Assembly (NCBI GenBank): GCA_013100825.1
Contig: CP040001.1
Coordinates: 248,001-312,000 of the forward strand
Reading direction: 5' to 3'
Length of the DNA stretch: 64,000 nucleotides
Source: Candidatus Saccharibacteria bacterium oral taxon 488
Lineage (GTDB): Bacteria > Patescibacteriota > Saccharimonadia > Saccharimonadales > Saccharimonadaceae
Shown here: positions 15,895 through 24,716 of the stretch, piece by piece
Layout of the letters: every line of letters starts with the position of its first letter
Numbering within the stretch: position 1 is the first letter of the stretch
Program-made: the position numbers and the translations under genes
The notes under the pieces: model-generated
Told to the model about the DNA's origin: nothing
What the model saw: only the letters and a program-made list of their open reading frames with translations
The model's database searches: none

Positions 15895-17170
15895 CCGCAC
15901 TGCCACCTCAACCGCCAAGGCGGTGCGTCGCCACCGGCCGATGTATCAGATCGTGCTATATATGGGGTTGTTATTGATGTTGGGGTTGGTGGTGATGTAT
16001 GCGCTGGGACCGCAGCGGGCGAATGTATTAAATCATACGCACGGCGCGAATTATAGCGACACCTTCTTTTTCAATAAGCAGCTGGCCAGCGTCATCACCG
16101 CTGTGGTGGCATTTGGGGCGGCGGCGATATCGCCGTATCGGTGGTTGACCGAGGCGTGGGCCAAGCGACTATTCATCGCGGGCTTGGCGGCGTGTTTCTT
16201 GTTGGTGGTTTGCGGGGCGCTGCTGCATCTGCCATTTGCATCGGACACCAACGGCGCGTACCGCTGGTTTTATCTGGGTGGACTGGGTAGCTTTCAGCCG
16301 GCGGAGTTATTGAAATTTGGCTTGCTATTGTTTGTGGCTGGGTTTTTGGCCAAGCGGGTGCGCCAAGGCAAACTCAACGATATCAACGAGACGCTGATCC
16401 CGCTGGGTATTATTATGGCGGTGTCGATGTTTGTGGTGGTGGTACTACAGAAAGATTTGGGGACGGGTGTGTCACTCGTGGCGCTGGTACTGTCGGTGTT
16501 AGCGGTGTCGGGGATGGACGCTCGGCTACTGCGACGCATCGTGCTGGTGATCGCGGCTGCAGCGTTAGTGCTGACGTTCTCGTCGCCGCATCGCATCGAG
16601 CGGGTGATGACCTTTATTCAGGGTGATACGCATCAATCAGCCAGCCGGGATGAAAATAATTATCACATCCAGCAGGCGCGCATCGCCCTCGGCTCGGGCG
16701 GCCTATTGGGTCTGGGCATCGGTAAAAGCGTGCAGGCGACGGGCTACCTGCCAGAGGCGATTAATGACTCGATTTTTGCAGTGATGGGCGAGACGTTTGG
16801 TTTTGTTGGCCTGTTGGTTATCTTGGCGTTGTTTTCGGCATTGCTGCTGAGCCTGCTCAAGGTGACATCGCGGCTGGCTGATATACATCTACGGCTGGTA
16901 GTGGCAGGCGTGTTTGGCTGGGTGGCGTCGCATGTGCTGATGAATATTGGCTCGATGACGGGGATTATTCCGATGACTGGTATCTCGCTGCCGCTGCTCA
17001 GTTATGGCGGCACCAGCATGTTATTTATCGCAGCGGCGCTGGGTCTGGCATTTCAACTGTCAGCCTACACGGCGCACAAACCATTAATGGAAGGAGAGGG
17101 AAGTGGCAAAGATCTTGGCGGTCGGCGGCGGCTCGGGCGGACACGTTACGCCAGTCGTAGCAGTGTGTAA
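15887..17170 (+). CDS. ftsW: SEDS-family glycosyltransferase FtsW
   Basis: 427 residues from a TTG at 15887 overlapping mraY; ATG 15940 is the conventional alternative. About ten membrane segments; SEDS signatures include RWFYLGGLGSFQPAEL near residue 128, LQKDLGTG near 188 and GIIPMTGISLPLLSYGGTSM near 355. SEDS proteins polymerise lipid II into glycan strands, with FtsI as the cross-linking partner. The dcw location argues for FtsW rather than RodA. Its last 68 bases overlap the start of murG. Confidence 0.94.
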   Translation: MRNRTATSTAKAVRRHRPMYQIVLYMGLLLMLGLVVMYALGPQRANVLNHTHGANYSDTFFFNKQLASVITAVVAFGAAAISPYRWLTEAWAKRLFIAGLAACFLLVVCGALLHLPFASDTNGAYRWFYLGGLGSFQPAELLKFGLLLFVAGFLAKRVRQGKLNDINETLIPLGIIMAVSMFVVVVLQKDLGTGVSLVALVLSVLAVSGMDARLLRRIVLVIAAAALVLTFSSPHRIERVMTFIQGDTHQSASRDENNYHIQQARIALGSGGLLGLGIGKSVQATGYLPEAINDSIFAVMGETFGFVGLLVILALFSALLLSLLKVTSRLADIHLRLVVAGVFGWVASHVLMNIGSMTGIIPMTGISLPLLSYGGTSMLFIAAALGLAFQLSAYTAHKPLMEGEGSGKDLGGRRRLGRTRYASRSSV

Positions 17171-18266
17171 GGAGTTGCGATCATCGGGTGATCACGAATT
17201 GCGGTTTTGGTGTGATCGGAAATTTGGCGCTAGCGCTCGCGGTATTTTTGGTAAATTTGACGAGACGGTCCCGGTTGAGCTGATTATCGCTGGCAAGATC
17301 CGTCGCTACCACGGTAAAAATATGGCGTTTCATCTTCGACCGTCAATTTTACTACCGAATCTGCGCGATATCTTTCTAGTGGGGGTTGGGTTTATTCAGA
17401 GCTTTTGTAAGTTGCTGAGGTGGCGGCCAGATGTGATTTTTATCAAGGGCGGCTACGTGTGCCTGCCGGTTGGCTATGCAGCGCGGCTGCTGAAAATTCC
17501 GCTGGTGCTGCATGATTCGGACGCGCATCCGGGACTGACCAATCGGTTGCTAGCGCCATTTGCTGCCAAGATCGGCACCGGGGCGCCGCTGGAGCACTAT
17601 AATTATCCTGACGTCAAGGCGGAGTACGTCGGCATCCCGGTGGCTGAGGAATTTCGACCATACAGCGCGGCTGAACGGCGGCAGCTAAAGGCCAAGTTTG
17701 GCTTTGATCCGGCACGGCCGCTGGTGGTGGTGACTGGCGGTGGACTGGGAGCAGCGCGCCTCAATGAGGCGGTGGTAGCCACGCGCGAGCAGCTGCTGGC
17801 TGAGACGTCGGTATTCTTGATCTCTGGTAAGCATCAGTTTAACGAGCTGAAAGAGCGCGTTGATAGCCGGGCGGGCTGGCGATTAGAAGCGTTTGTTAAC
17901 CACGGTATGGCTGAAGTGCTGGCGGCAGCGGATGTGGTGGTGGCGCGGGCTGGTGCGACGACGCTGCTGGAGCTGGCGGCGCTGCATAAACCAGCGGTGA
18001 TCGTGCCGAATGGCATGTTGACGGCCGGTCATCAGCTCAAGAATGCCAAGGTGTATCAGGACGCGCTGGCGGCAGTGATCGTTGAGGAGTCGACGCTGGA
18101 GCAGACGCCAGAGGTACTGAGCAAGAAGGTCATTGGCCTCGTTAAGTCGCCGCGGATCTTGGCCGGCCTCGGGCGAAACATCGGTACGTTTGCGAAGCCC
18201 AACGCCGCTAAAGACATGGCAGCGATGCTCCTCACTGTCATTCGTCGGCAGGGGAGACGTCGGTGA
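17103..18266 (+). CDS. murG: UDP-GlcNAc transferase MurG
   Basis: 387 residues from GTG 17103, which has AAGGAGAGGG just upstream inside ftsW. The N-terminal loop ILAVGGGSGGHVTPVVAV is the MurG GGTGGH signature with Ser for Thr. The C-terminal domain has VVVTGGGLGAARLNEAV near residue 200 and VARAGATTLLELAAL near 280, the UDP-GlcNAc-binding region. It converts lipid I to lipid II at the inner membrane face. The 68-base overlap with ftsW and the four-base overlap with ftsQ indicate tight translational coupling. Confidence 0.95.
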   Translation: MAKILAVGGGSGGHVTPVVAVCKELRSSGDHELRFWCDRKFGASARGIFGKFDETVPVELIIAGKIRRYHGKNMAFHLRPSILLPNLRDIFLVGVGFIQSFCKLLRWRPDVIFIKGGYVCLPVGYAARLLKIPLVLHDSDAHPGLTNRLLAPFAAKIGTGAPLEHYNYPDVKAEYVGIPVAEEFRPYSAAERRQLKAKFGFDPARPLVVVTGGGLGAARLNEAVVATREQLLAETSVFLISGKHQFNELKERVDSRAGWRLEAFVNHGMAEVLAAADVVVARAGATTLLELAALHKPAVIVPNGMLTAGHQLKNAKVYQDALAAVIVEESTLEQTPEVLSKKVIGLVKSPRILAGLGRNIGTFAKPNAAKDMAAMLLTVIRRQGRRR

Positions 18267-19180
18267 AATTACCCTTTTCTCGGGCAAAATCTACGCTGGC
18301 CACACGCCGCGAAATTGCGGCTCGTCGTCAAGCGGCGCTCATTAACGAGGATAGTTCATTTGAAACAGCCTATCGCCGCAATCGCAATCTCAACACCCGC
18401 CACACTGCCTCGCCAGTTGAGACCTCGGAGCGCACAGTTCAGCATGCGAAATCTCGGCGTCGCCGGACGCGATGGATTATGTTGCTCAGCAGTGCGCTGG
18501 TGCTTATTGTCATTGGTCTACTCGCATGGCAATGTACCGTCACGGTATCGGTGCAAACGCCAGACGCAGCGAGCGCCAAAGAGGCCGATCGCTACCACCA
18601 CCTCATTGATGAATATCTCAGTGCACGTCCGGTCGAGCGATTCTTGTTTGTACTGAATCACCAGTCGCTAGCTAGTTTTTTCCTCGAGAAAGCCCCGGAG
18701 GTCAAGACGGTTCGCCTCGAGGCCGACCAACTCGCCAGGCCGCGCCTCAAGCTTACCTTTCGCCAGCCAGTCGTCCAGTGGACTTCTGGTGATAAGAGCT
18801 ATTTTGTTGACGACGCAGGCGTGACATTCTCGACCACCTACATGGGCTCGCCATCAGTTATCGTCAAAGACCAGAGCGGCGTGCCGACTGCCGCCGGCCA
18901 GGAGGTTATCAATCGCCACTTTCTCAGCTTTCTCGGTCAAGCTGTCGCCGGCTTTCGCGAGCACCGGTTAGAAGTCACAGAAATTATCCTGCCGCAAAAC
19001 ACCGTTCGCCAGGCGCTTCTATCAATCAAGGGCCGTCCATACAGTATTAAAATGACCACCGACAGGGAGGCAGCAGCGCAGGTAGCGCAAGCGGTCAAGG
19101 CCATGACATTCTTCCAGAGTAGTGGCGCGGCTCCTGCGTATATCGATGTGCGCGTCGATCAGCGAGTATTTTATAAGTAG
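18263..19180 (+). CDS. ftsQ: FtsQ/DivIB-like division protein
   Basis: 305 residues from GTG 18263, overlapping murG by four bases. A long basic cytoplasmic tail (~70 residues) leads into one membrane segment near residues 72-90 (MLLSSALVLIVIGLLAW), then an extracytoplasmic region consistent with POTRA and beta domains. Its position as the last gene of the cluster supports FtsQ, the FtsLB partner. Low sequence conservation makes the assignment mainly positional. A terminator follows 60 bases downstream. Confidence 0.8.
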   Translation: MKLPFSRAKSTLATRREIAARRQAALINEDSSFETAYRRNRNLNTRHTASPVETSERTVQHAKSRRRRTRWIMLLSSALVLIVIGLLAWQCTVTVSVQTPDAASAKEADRYHHLIDEYLSARPVERFLFVLNHQSLASFFLEKAPEVKTVRLEADQLARPRLKLTFRQPVVQWTSGDKSYFVDDAGVTFSTTYMGSPSVIVKDQSGVPTAAGQEVINRHFLSFLGQAVAGFREHRLEVTEIILPQNTVRQALLSIKGRPYSIKMTTDREAAAQVAQAVKAMTFFQSSGAAPAYIDVRVDQRVFYK

Positions 19181-19241
19181 CGGATAGGGGCGACCTATGT
19201 CTCACCGGGGTATACGGGGCTGCACTGCTAACAGGGTAGAG

Positions 19242-19275
19242 ACGGAGCCTATTACTCCGTTAGTTCGCTTTTTGT
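19242..19275 (+). terminator. Terminator at the end of the dcw cluster
   Basis: ACGGAG (19242-19247) pairs with CTCCGT (19255-19260), followed after a few bases by a T-rich run. A longer outer pairing, GTCTC (19199-19203) with GAGAC (19239-19243), is also possible. Confidence 0.6.
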
Positions 19276-19490
19276 TCGTTTATCAGAGGATTAAGAAAAA
19301 CATAGTTATAATATCAAAATAGCAAAAAATCAAATAGGGTGCTTGTGGAAAAATAGAGCAGGGGAATAAAATAGGAAAAAGTCAAATGTTTGTAGGCTTA
19401 ACCAGTGTGGGATTGCTGTGTTTGTCGTGCGCGGCCTCGTACACAAGCGCATATGCCCATGCTAGGTGGTGCCTTATGATGTGGAAAAGT

Positions 19491-19739
19491 CTACGAGTTG
19501 CTTTTTAGACCGTAACGACGTTCAAGTTTGGTAAGGCCTGGCTCGATATTTATTTGAGAGGCGGAGACGACGCTGGCGCTGGAGGTATCCCAAACTCCCC
19601 CGATTGAAAGTCGAAAGTGATTAGTATGGGGGTCTGTTTTGTTTATGGTAGCTTGAACGTATCCCGTATTAGCACTCACCGTAGTATGGTGAAAGTCCGG
19701 AGGAGATCCCCCGCTCGTAAGAGATGCTAGGCGAAAAAG
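19491..19739 (-). pseudogene. Remnant ORF, C-terminal part of an unknown protein
   Basis: An open minus-strand frame of ~82 codons, bounded upstream by a TAA at 19740-19742, contains pieces such as TSGGSPPDFHHTTVSANTGY and RLSIGGVWDTSSASVV that look like genuine protein, Ser/Thr-rich as in exported proteins. There is no plausible start with a ribosome binding site (first candidate GTG at 19679). I read it as the surviving 3' end of a gene. Family not recognised. Confidence 0.4.
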
Positions 19740-19834
19740 TTATAAATGGTATATTAAGTGTATGCATACGAAGTTTAGCGTATCAAAATAACTATAATAC
19801 GTAAAAGCTACCTTGTGCGACATTAAATTATCTA

Positions 19835-19880
19835 CGAAAAGACGCATGCTCTATCGTCTCTTCGCGATAATATTTTTTTG
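19835..19880 (+). terminator. Terminator-like hairpin in the gene-poor region
   Basis: CGAAAAGACG (19835-19844) pairs with CGTCTCTTCG (19855-19864) with one mismatch; a run of T follows at about 19872. Nothing obvious upstream on the plus strand needs it, which could hint at a small RNA. Confidence 0.45.
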
Positions 19881-20329
19881 TTTTGTATGTAATGTTAGCT
19901 TAGCTTTGACTGCCCTTTACTGGACGCCCCCATATCGTGACTGACGGATAAATCTACCAAATGCGGTTTTGCGGAATTTATTGAAAACTTAGATTTGTTT
20001 TATTACCTCGGCGTTTTATGTTTTATGGTGATTGAGCGCTTCTGATCGGTATCGTACCCGTTGCCGTATTCACCCAGGCTTGCTATATATGGACTGCGAT
20101 ACAACGATACAGCCTGTATGTGCGTAATCTTGGCAGCCTAAAGCCGCTTGAACCGCTAATGCGATAAGTTCTCTTTTTGTTCTATATATTTCCAAGTAAC
20201 TTGAATTCTAGTTTGAGAAGGGGGTTTATCGTTAAGTTATGGTTACTTCCCTATCGTTTCGTATGCGCTATAATTATAAGTGTTACTAAATAAAGAATAC
20301 CTACCGTAATAATGGTAAAGGGAGATAAT

Positions 20330-20620
20330 ATGGAACTATCGGAGTTTTTCGGAATAAAAAAAATTGATAAAACAAGGGTCTATGCTCCAGACGGCGGGGC
20401 GGATCTTTTTGTTGATTCAGCACTACGCGAATGGGATCTAGATGATACTCCTGCTGAACGAGAGCTAAGTGAAGAAAGTCGTGATCTCCACGATAAACTA
20501 TTTGCGGAAAGCATGCACTGTGTTGAGGAGGGAGAAGATTATAAAAGGCATCAAGAACTCATCGAGCTTATTCGTGCTTCTATAAACAAAAACCCAGGAC
20601 GATCAGGATACTACAGGTAG
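20330..20620 (+). CDS. Small acidic hypothetical protein
   Basis: 96 residues from ATG 20330, chosen over ATG 20312 because AAGGGAG lies at the right distance before it. The protein is strongly acidic, without membrane segments, and starts MELSEFFGIKKIDKTRV. A TATAAT at 20269-20274 implies a ~50-base leader. It is convergent with the VirD4-like gene. Function unknown. Confidence 0.65.
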   Translation: MELSEFFGIKKIDKTRVYAPDGGADLFVDSALREWDLDDTPAERELSEESRDLHDKLFAESMHCVEEGEDYKRHQELIELIRASINKNPGRSGYYR

Positions 20621-20681
20621 CTGATGTTTTTCATAATGAGATAATCTAGAGGAATCCCTGGGGTGCATAAGCCATACTTGC

Positions 20682-23381
20682 TTATGTCGTACTCTTCTTC
20701 CGTCGTCGTCGGCGTTTCTTCGGTGTGGCGGTGTCGGTAGCTGCTGATTCAAATGCGCTGTTGCCGCGAATTTGCAAGATGACTTCGCCGCTGTCTGTGA
20801 CGGGTGCGACGGGTTGGGGTTGTGGTGCGGGGTGTTGGGCGCTAGTGGTGGCGCTAGCCTTTTCTTGAGTCGGTTGAGCGGCGGCTATTTGATTAATTTG
20901 AACGGGCTGGGCTAGTGCAGCTGCGGCGACGGCTTGTGGGCGCGGTTGGGCGGGCTGCTTGTGCGGGCGCGGCGGCATGATGACGGCGGCAATTTCTCGC
21001 TCGACGTCTTCCCTGCTCCGTGAGTACATGCGCCGCGAATGTTCGATGATGTGCGGCGTGTTGTCGGCTTGGCTCGGCGGGAGTTCGAGGGTGCGTGCGG
21101 AAAAGGCCGGGGTCTTCTCTCCCCCGATGACCATGTTGATGACGAAGTTACGATTATGCATTTGTAAGAGGTCGACGGCTTCAAAATTCGGCTCAAATTG
21201 TTTAGCTAGGATCGGCGCGTCATCAGCAGACACGCGGAATGAGATCATGGTGCCGACGTTGCCAAAGACTGCGTCGCGCACGGTTTCATTCATCTGTGAA
21301 ATGTACTGGTTGGCAACGGTCAGATTGAGGCCGTACTTGCGGGCCTCAGACAGAATGGTGGCAAATGAGTCGGTGGCAAAGTTCTGAAACTCATCGACGT
21401 AAAGATAGAATGGGCGGCGGTCGCGGATATCGGGAATGTCAGAGCGCGACATGGCAGCCAGCTGAATCTTGGTGACTAGGAACGAGCCGAGGATGGCGGC
21501 GTTGTCTTCACCGATGAGACCCTTGGATAGATTGACGATAAGAATTCTGCCCTCGTCCATGATTTGGCGGATGTTGAAGGTGGATTTGGGCTGGCCGATG
21601 ATGTTGCGGATGATGGGGTTGGCGGTAAAGGCGCCGACTTTATTGAGGACTGGCGCGACGGCCTCAGCGACGAACTTGTCATTCCAGCTGGCGAATTCGA
21701 CGTTCCAGAATTGCAAGACTACGGTGTCGCGGCAATAGCCCAGCGTTTCTTTGCGAAAGTTTTTATCAGTCAGCATGCGAGTGATGTCGAGCATGGTCGT
21801 CTCTGGTCGGTCGAGCAGCGCCAGGATGGTGTAGCGCAGGATGTACTCTAGCCGCGGGCCCCAGCTTTCGCCAAACATGCGTTTCAGAACGCCGATGACC
21901 TCTGATGAAATGTTGGTTTTTTGGTTCGGGTTAGTAACTTCCAGCGGGTTGAAGCCGAGCGGATAGGCGGTGTCGGCCGGGTTGAAATAGACAACGTCGT
22001 TCAGCCGTGAGCCGGGGATGAATTTCATGTTGTTGATGGCGAAGTCGCCGTGCGGATCGATGATGGCGTAGCCTTGGCTGTGAAAGATATCGCTGAGGGC
22101 GAATAATTCCAGTAATCCTGATTTCCCCGCTCCCGTCTGGCCGATGATGTAGACGTGGCGCGAGCGGTCGTAGCGCAGCATGCCGAACTGGTGGTTGATG
22201 CCGCGGAAATTGGTGACGCCAAAGGCGGAAATTTGGTCGTCGTTGGCGTCGCTGCCGGTCAGGACGGGTAGCTTGGACGGCGGTTCGGCGGTTTTGGCGC
22301 TGGCCCAGACGATGTTGGGCGTCTCGACATTGGTGTGCGGCAAGTGAAAGACAGAGGCCAGTTCTTCGATATTCAGGATGTAGCCATCGCCGTAAAACGC
22401 GCGCTTGCGGTACTTGTCGAGAAACTCCTTGCCGAACGCACCCTTGACAGCACGAAAGCCGTTGAGGTTGGTTGAATTGAATTGCTTAAAAGCACCGACC
22501 AGCGCCTGCATATGTAGCTTGGCGCTGGTTTGATCTTCGCCAAGGTACGCCAGGCGGATCTTGACGTCGTAGCCTAATTTGGTGGCCTTCTTCTCCGCCT
22601 CAGAGACGCGCGTCTTGTCACGCTCAGATAGCTCGGGCGCTTTTTTGCCATCACTTCCCTGGCCTGGTGGTTTCCAGAGAGCCTCGAGCAGTGTACCAAT
22701 CCACTGCAGACCGCCGCCACCGAGTCCGGGAATGAGTTTATGTCCACTCTTAACACCGGTGATCCAGCGATCGGCGGACTGTTGCCAGCTGTCGGCGATC
22801 GGCCTGATGAGCACCTGCACCCAGAGTTCCTCGCCGGTCAATTCTAGTTTGGCCAGTGTACCGGTAATTCCCGCCAGTGGGTCGACTTCAAAGGTCTGAA
22901 AGGTGCGAATTGGCAAGAATTCTGGCGCCGTCAAGGTTAGCTCGGTGGTGTACACGGTGGAGTGCTCGTGCTCATGCTCGGTGTAATCTTCGCCAGCAAC
23001 GTGGATTTGAACGGTTGGGTACTGGGCGTAAATTTGTCCCTCGACGAAACTTTGCAGCGTTCGGGGCACCCAGACATAAAAACGAATTTGACCGTTGACC
23101 GAGGCGATTTCAAAGCTGATATGCTCCTGTCTGCCGCCTGATAATTTGAGTTCGCGTTTGTCGCGCAAGATACCGTGCAGGCTGGCAAATAATTGCTCGG
23201 CGGCTAGCTCTTTCTTGTCGTTGGCTTTGGGGATTTCCAGTACTAATAACACGCTGTCGGTTGGCTCAAACTCGTCAGCTCGCTGATAGTTGCGCCACGT
23301 CAAAAATGACAGCACGGCTGTGATGGGTATCCAAACGTACCACTGCGTTAAAAAGCTAATCATCGAAGAGATAATTTCCAT
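20682..23381 (-). CDS. VirD4/TraG-like membrane ATPase
   Basis: 899 residues. An N-terminal membrane segment (residues ~8-25) is followed by a ~350-residue region with no known fold, then a motor domain: Walker A IIGQTGAGKSGLLEL near residue 412 and Walker B FYLYVDEFQNF near 660. The C-terminal ~150 residues are Ala/Pro/Gln-rich and end in a Lys/Arg cluster (KKRRRRRKK). Such HerA/VirD4-type ATPases are common in Saccharibacteria and related CPR, usually linked to type IV secretion or DNA transfer. No other T4SS gene is in this window, so its partners are elsewhere. Confidence 0.82.
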   Translation of the reverse strand: MEIISSMISFLTQWYVWIPITAVLSFLTWRNYQRADEFEPTDSVLLVLEIPKANDKKELAAEQLFASLHGILRDKRELKLSGGRQEHISFEIASVNGQIRFYVWVPRTLQSFVEGQIYAQYPTVQIHVAGEDYTEHEHEHSTVYTTELTLTAPEFLPIRTFQTFEVDPLAGITGTLAKLELTGEELWVQVLIRPIADSWQQSADRWITGVKSGHKLIPGLGGGGLQWIGTLLEALWKPPGQGSDGKKAPELSERDKTRVSEAEKKATKLGYDVKIRLAYLGEDQTSAKLHMQALVGAFKQFNSTNLNGFRAVKGAFGKEFLDKYRKRAFYGDGYILNIEELASVFHLPHTNVETPNIVWASAKTAEPPSKLPVLTGSDANDDQISAFGVTNFRGINHQFGMLRYDRSRHVYIIGQTGAGKSGLLELFALSDIFHSQGYAIIDPHGDFAINNMKFIPGSRLNDVVYFNPADTAYPLGFNPLEVTNPNQKTNISSEVIGVLKRMFGESWGPRLEYILRYTILALLDRPETTMLDITRMLTDKNFRKETLGYCRDTVVLQFWNVEFASWNDKFVAEAVAPVLNKVGAFTANPIIRNIIGQPKSTFNIRQIMDEGRILIVNLSKGLIGEDNAAILGSFLVTKIQLAAMSRSDIPDIRDRRPFYLYVDEFQNFATDSFATILSEARKYGLNLTVANQYISQMNETVRDAVFGNVGTMISFRVSADDAPILAKQFEPNFEAVDLLQMHNRNFVINMVIGGEKTPAFSARTLELPPSQADNTPHIIEHSRRMYSRSREDVEREIAAVIMPPRPHKQPAQPRPQAVAAAALAQPVQINQIAAAQPTQEKASATTSAQHPAPQPQPVAPVTDSGEVILQIRGNSAFESAATDTATPKKRRRRRKKSTT

Positions 23382-23420
23382 GCTATTTCATTATCTCACC
23401 CCTTATAGATAAATGCAAAC

Positions 23421-24476
23421 CTAGGCTTCGCTGACCAGAATGTAGGTGGCCTTGGCGGAGCGTTGGAATTGCGGCTTGGCTTGCAAGTTGAGCAGAATAG
23501 TGGTTTCTTTGACTTGACGCTTGTCGAGGACGCGCTTCACGATTTCATCGCGGTGCAGCGGCTCGCCGGCCTCGCGGAGGACACTGGCGATGATGTCAGC
23601 GACGGTGCCACGGGCGTAGCCCCACGATTCGAGGGCATAAATGCCGCGGCCGATCAGAACGAAGCGCTTGTCCTTGATGAGTTCGTTGTGGATGGCTTGA
23701 ATGGTGACATCTTTGCGTTTGAAGTCGCTGTCCTTGATGGCCTTAGCGATGTCCGAGAAGTGCATTGGCTGGCCGTTGCTGTCGAGAATGACGAAAATCT
23801 TGTCGCGGATGGTCTTTGGGTTGACGAGCGGCCACTTGATCAGGCCCCACAGCCCTCGGAGATGGGCTAGTTTCTTGCTGATTGAGGCGAGCGCGGCGAT
23901 GTTGGATGGGTGCTCGTAATTGAGCGTTTTGTGTAGTTCCTCAGCGGTGACTGGCTGGCCGTGCTGTTTGATGGCTTTGACGATTTCTTCGACTTGCTTC
24001 TTGATATTCTTCTCGTCGTTCGGCGTGCCGATGATGGCTGAGTGGTAATAGTCATCGTTCTCGGTGATGATGTTGATTGATGGATTGAGCTCAGCGATAA
24101 AGGCAACATGTGATCGTTCGCTATCGGTAACATCACGGCCGAGGACGTGCTTGGCGAGATTATGTAGTGGCGCCGCCCGGCCCATTTCTGACAGGTGTGA
24201 GGTAACCATCTTTTCAGCAGCCGAGGCACTTGGTATACCGCCGTCAGCCACCAACAGGCGCAGGCGAACGAGGATGGCCTTCTCTAGCTGTCGGACACGC
24301 TCACGAGTGATCCCGAGCATGTCGCCGATCTGTTCCAGCGTCTCTTTATTGCCGTATAGGCCAAAGCGACGGCTAATAATCTCTTTCTCGCGCTCTTGCG
24401 GAATCTGCGCCAAAACATCCTCGGCTGCTTGCCGAAGCTGCCTGTCTGGTGCGCTCTGTTCTTGTATGTCGCTCAT
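23421..24476 (-). CDS. Sigma-region-4 plus HARE-type winged-helix regulator
   Basis: 351 residues. Residues ~20-75 match sigma70 region 4: QEREKEIISRRFGLYG, then TLEQIGDMLGITRERVRQLE, the -35-binding helix-turn-helix. No region 2 is present, so it cannot act as a complete sigma factor. Residues ~140-350 hold about three winged-helix units of HARE-HTH character (e.g. GQPVTAEELHKTL, GQPMHFSDIAKAI, GEPLHRDEIVKRVL). The combination resembles RpoE/delta-like or CPR-specific transcription factors. It has two strong promoters. Confidence 0.75.
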   Translation of the reverse strand: MSDIQEQSAPDRQLRQAAEDVLAQIPQEREKEIISRRFGLYGNKETLEQIGDMLGITRERVRQLEKAILVRLRLLVADGGIPSASAAEKMVTSHLSEMGRAAPLHNLAKHVLGRDVTDSERSHVAFIAELNPSINIITENDDYYHSAIIGTPNDEKNIKKQVEEIVKAIKQHGQPVTAEELHKTLNYEHPSNIAALASISKKLAHLRGLWGLIKWPLVNPKTIRDKIFVILDSNGQPMHFSDIAKAIKDSDFKRKDVTIQAIHNELIKDKRFVLIGRGIYALESWGYARGTVADIIASVLREAGEPLHRDEIVKRVLDKRQVKETTILLNLQAKPQFQRSAKATYILVSEA

Positions 24477-24539
24477 GGCTTTATGTTAAATCCTCTCTGC
24501 CTCACCTCAGAAGTTATGTTGATATATGACGATATTGCT

Positions 24540-24567
24540 ATTATACAATAAAATATTTTCGTGTCAA
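24540..24567 (-). promoter_or_regulatory. Proximal promoter of the sigma/HARE gene
   Basis: On the minus strand TTGACA (24567-24562), 16 bases and TATAAT (24545-24540), giving a ~60-base leader before ATG 24476. Confidence 0.8.
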
Positions 24568-24589
24568 GCAAGTCGTGTAGTACGCCGTA

Positions 24590-24619
24590 ATTATAGCATG
24601 TATTTAACAATTTTTGCAA
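24590..24619 (-). promoter_or_regulatory. Distal promoter of the sigma/HARE gene
   Basis: On the minus strand TTGCAA (24619-24614), 18 bases and TATAAT (24595-24590), in tandem with the proximal promoter. Confidence 0.65.
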
Positions 24620-24716
24620 TGAAATGGTGTGATAGTTTTTGATTTTGTGAATTATGGGGATGTGGTCTATACAGCCCTAATGAAATGTGGCTTGATTGGG
24701 TTATTTTATGGGTCAA

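Larger units (their letters stand above)
19276..20329. other. Gene-poor 1-kb region after ftsQ
   Basis: More AT-rich than its neighbours, with no ORF of convincing length on either strand apart from the minus-strand remnant at 19491-19739. A terminator-like hairpin lies at 19835-19880 and a TATAAT at 20269-20274 probably drives the following gene. On the minus strand around 19990-20150 short broken frames look weakly protein-like, consistent with decay. I could not fit RNase P, tmRNA or SRP RNA to it. Confidence 0.5.

Noticed and set aside
19681..19720. RNase P RNA-like string (GGTGAAAGTCCGG)
   Set aside because: Only a short match to the conserved GAGGAAAGTCCGG core; the flanking helices and the 3' conserved block were not found, and a decayed reading frame covers it.
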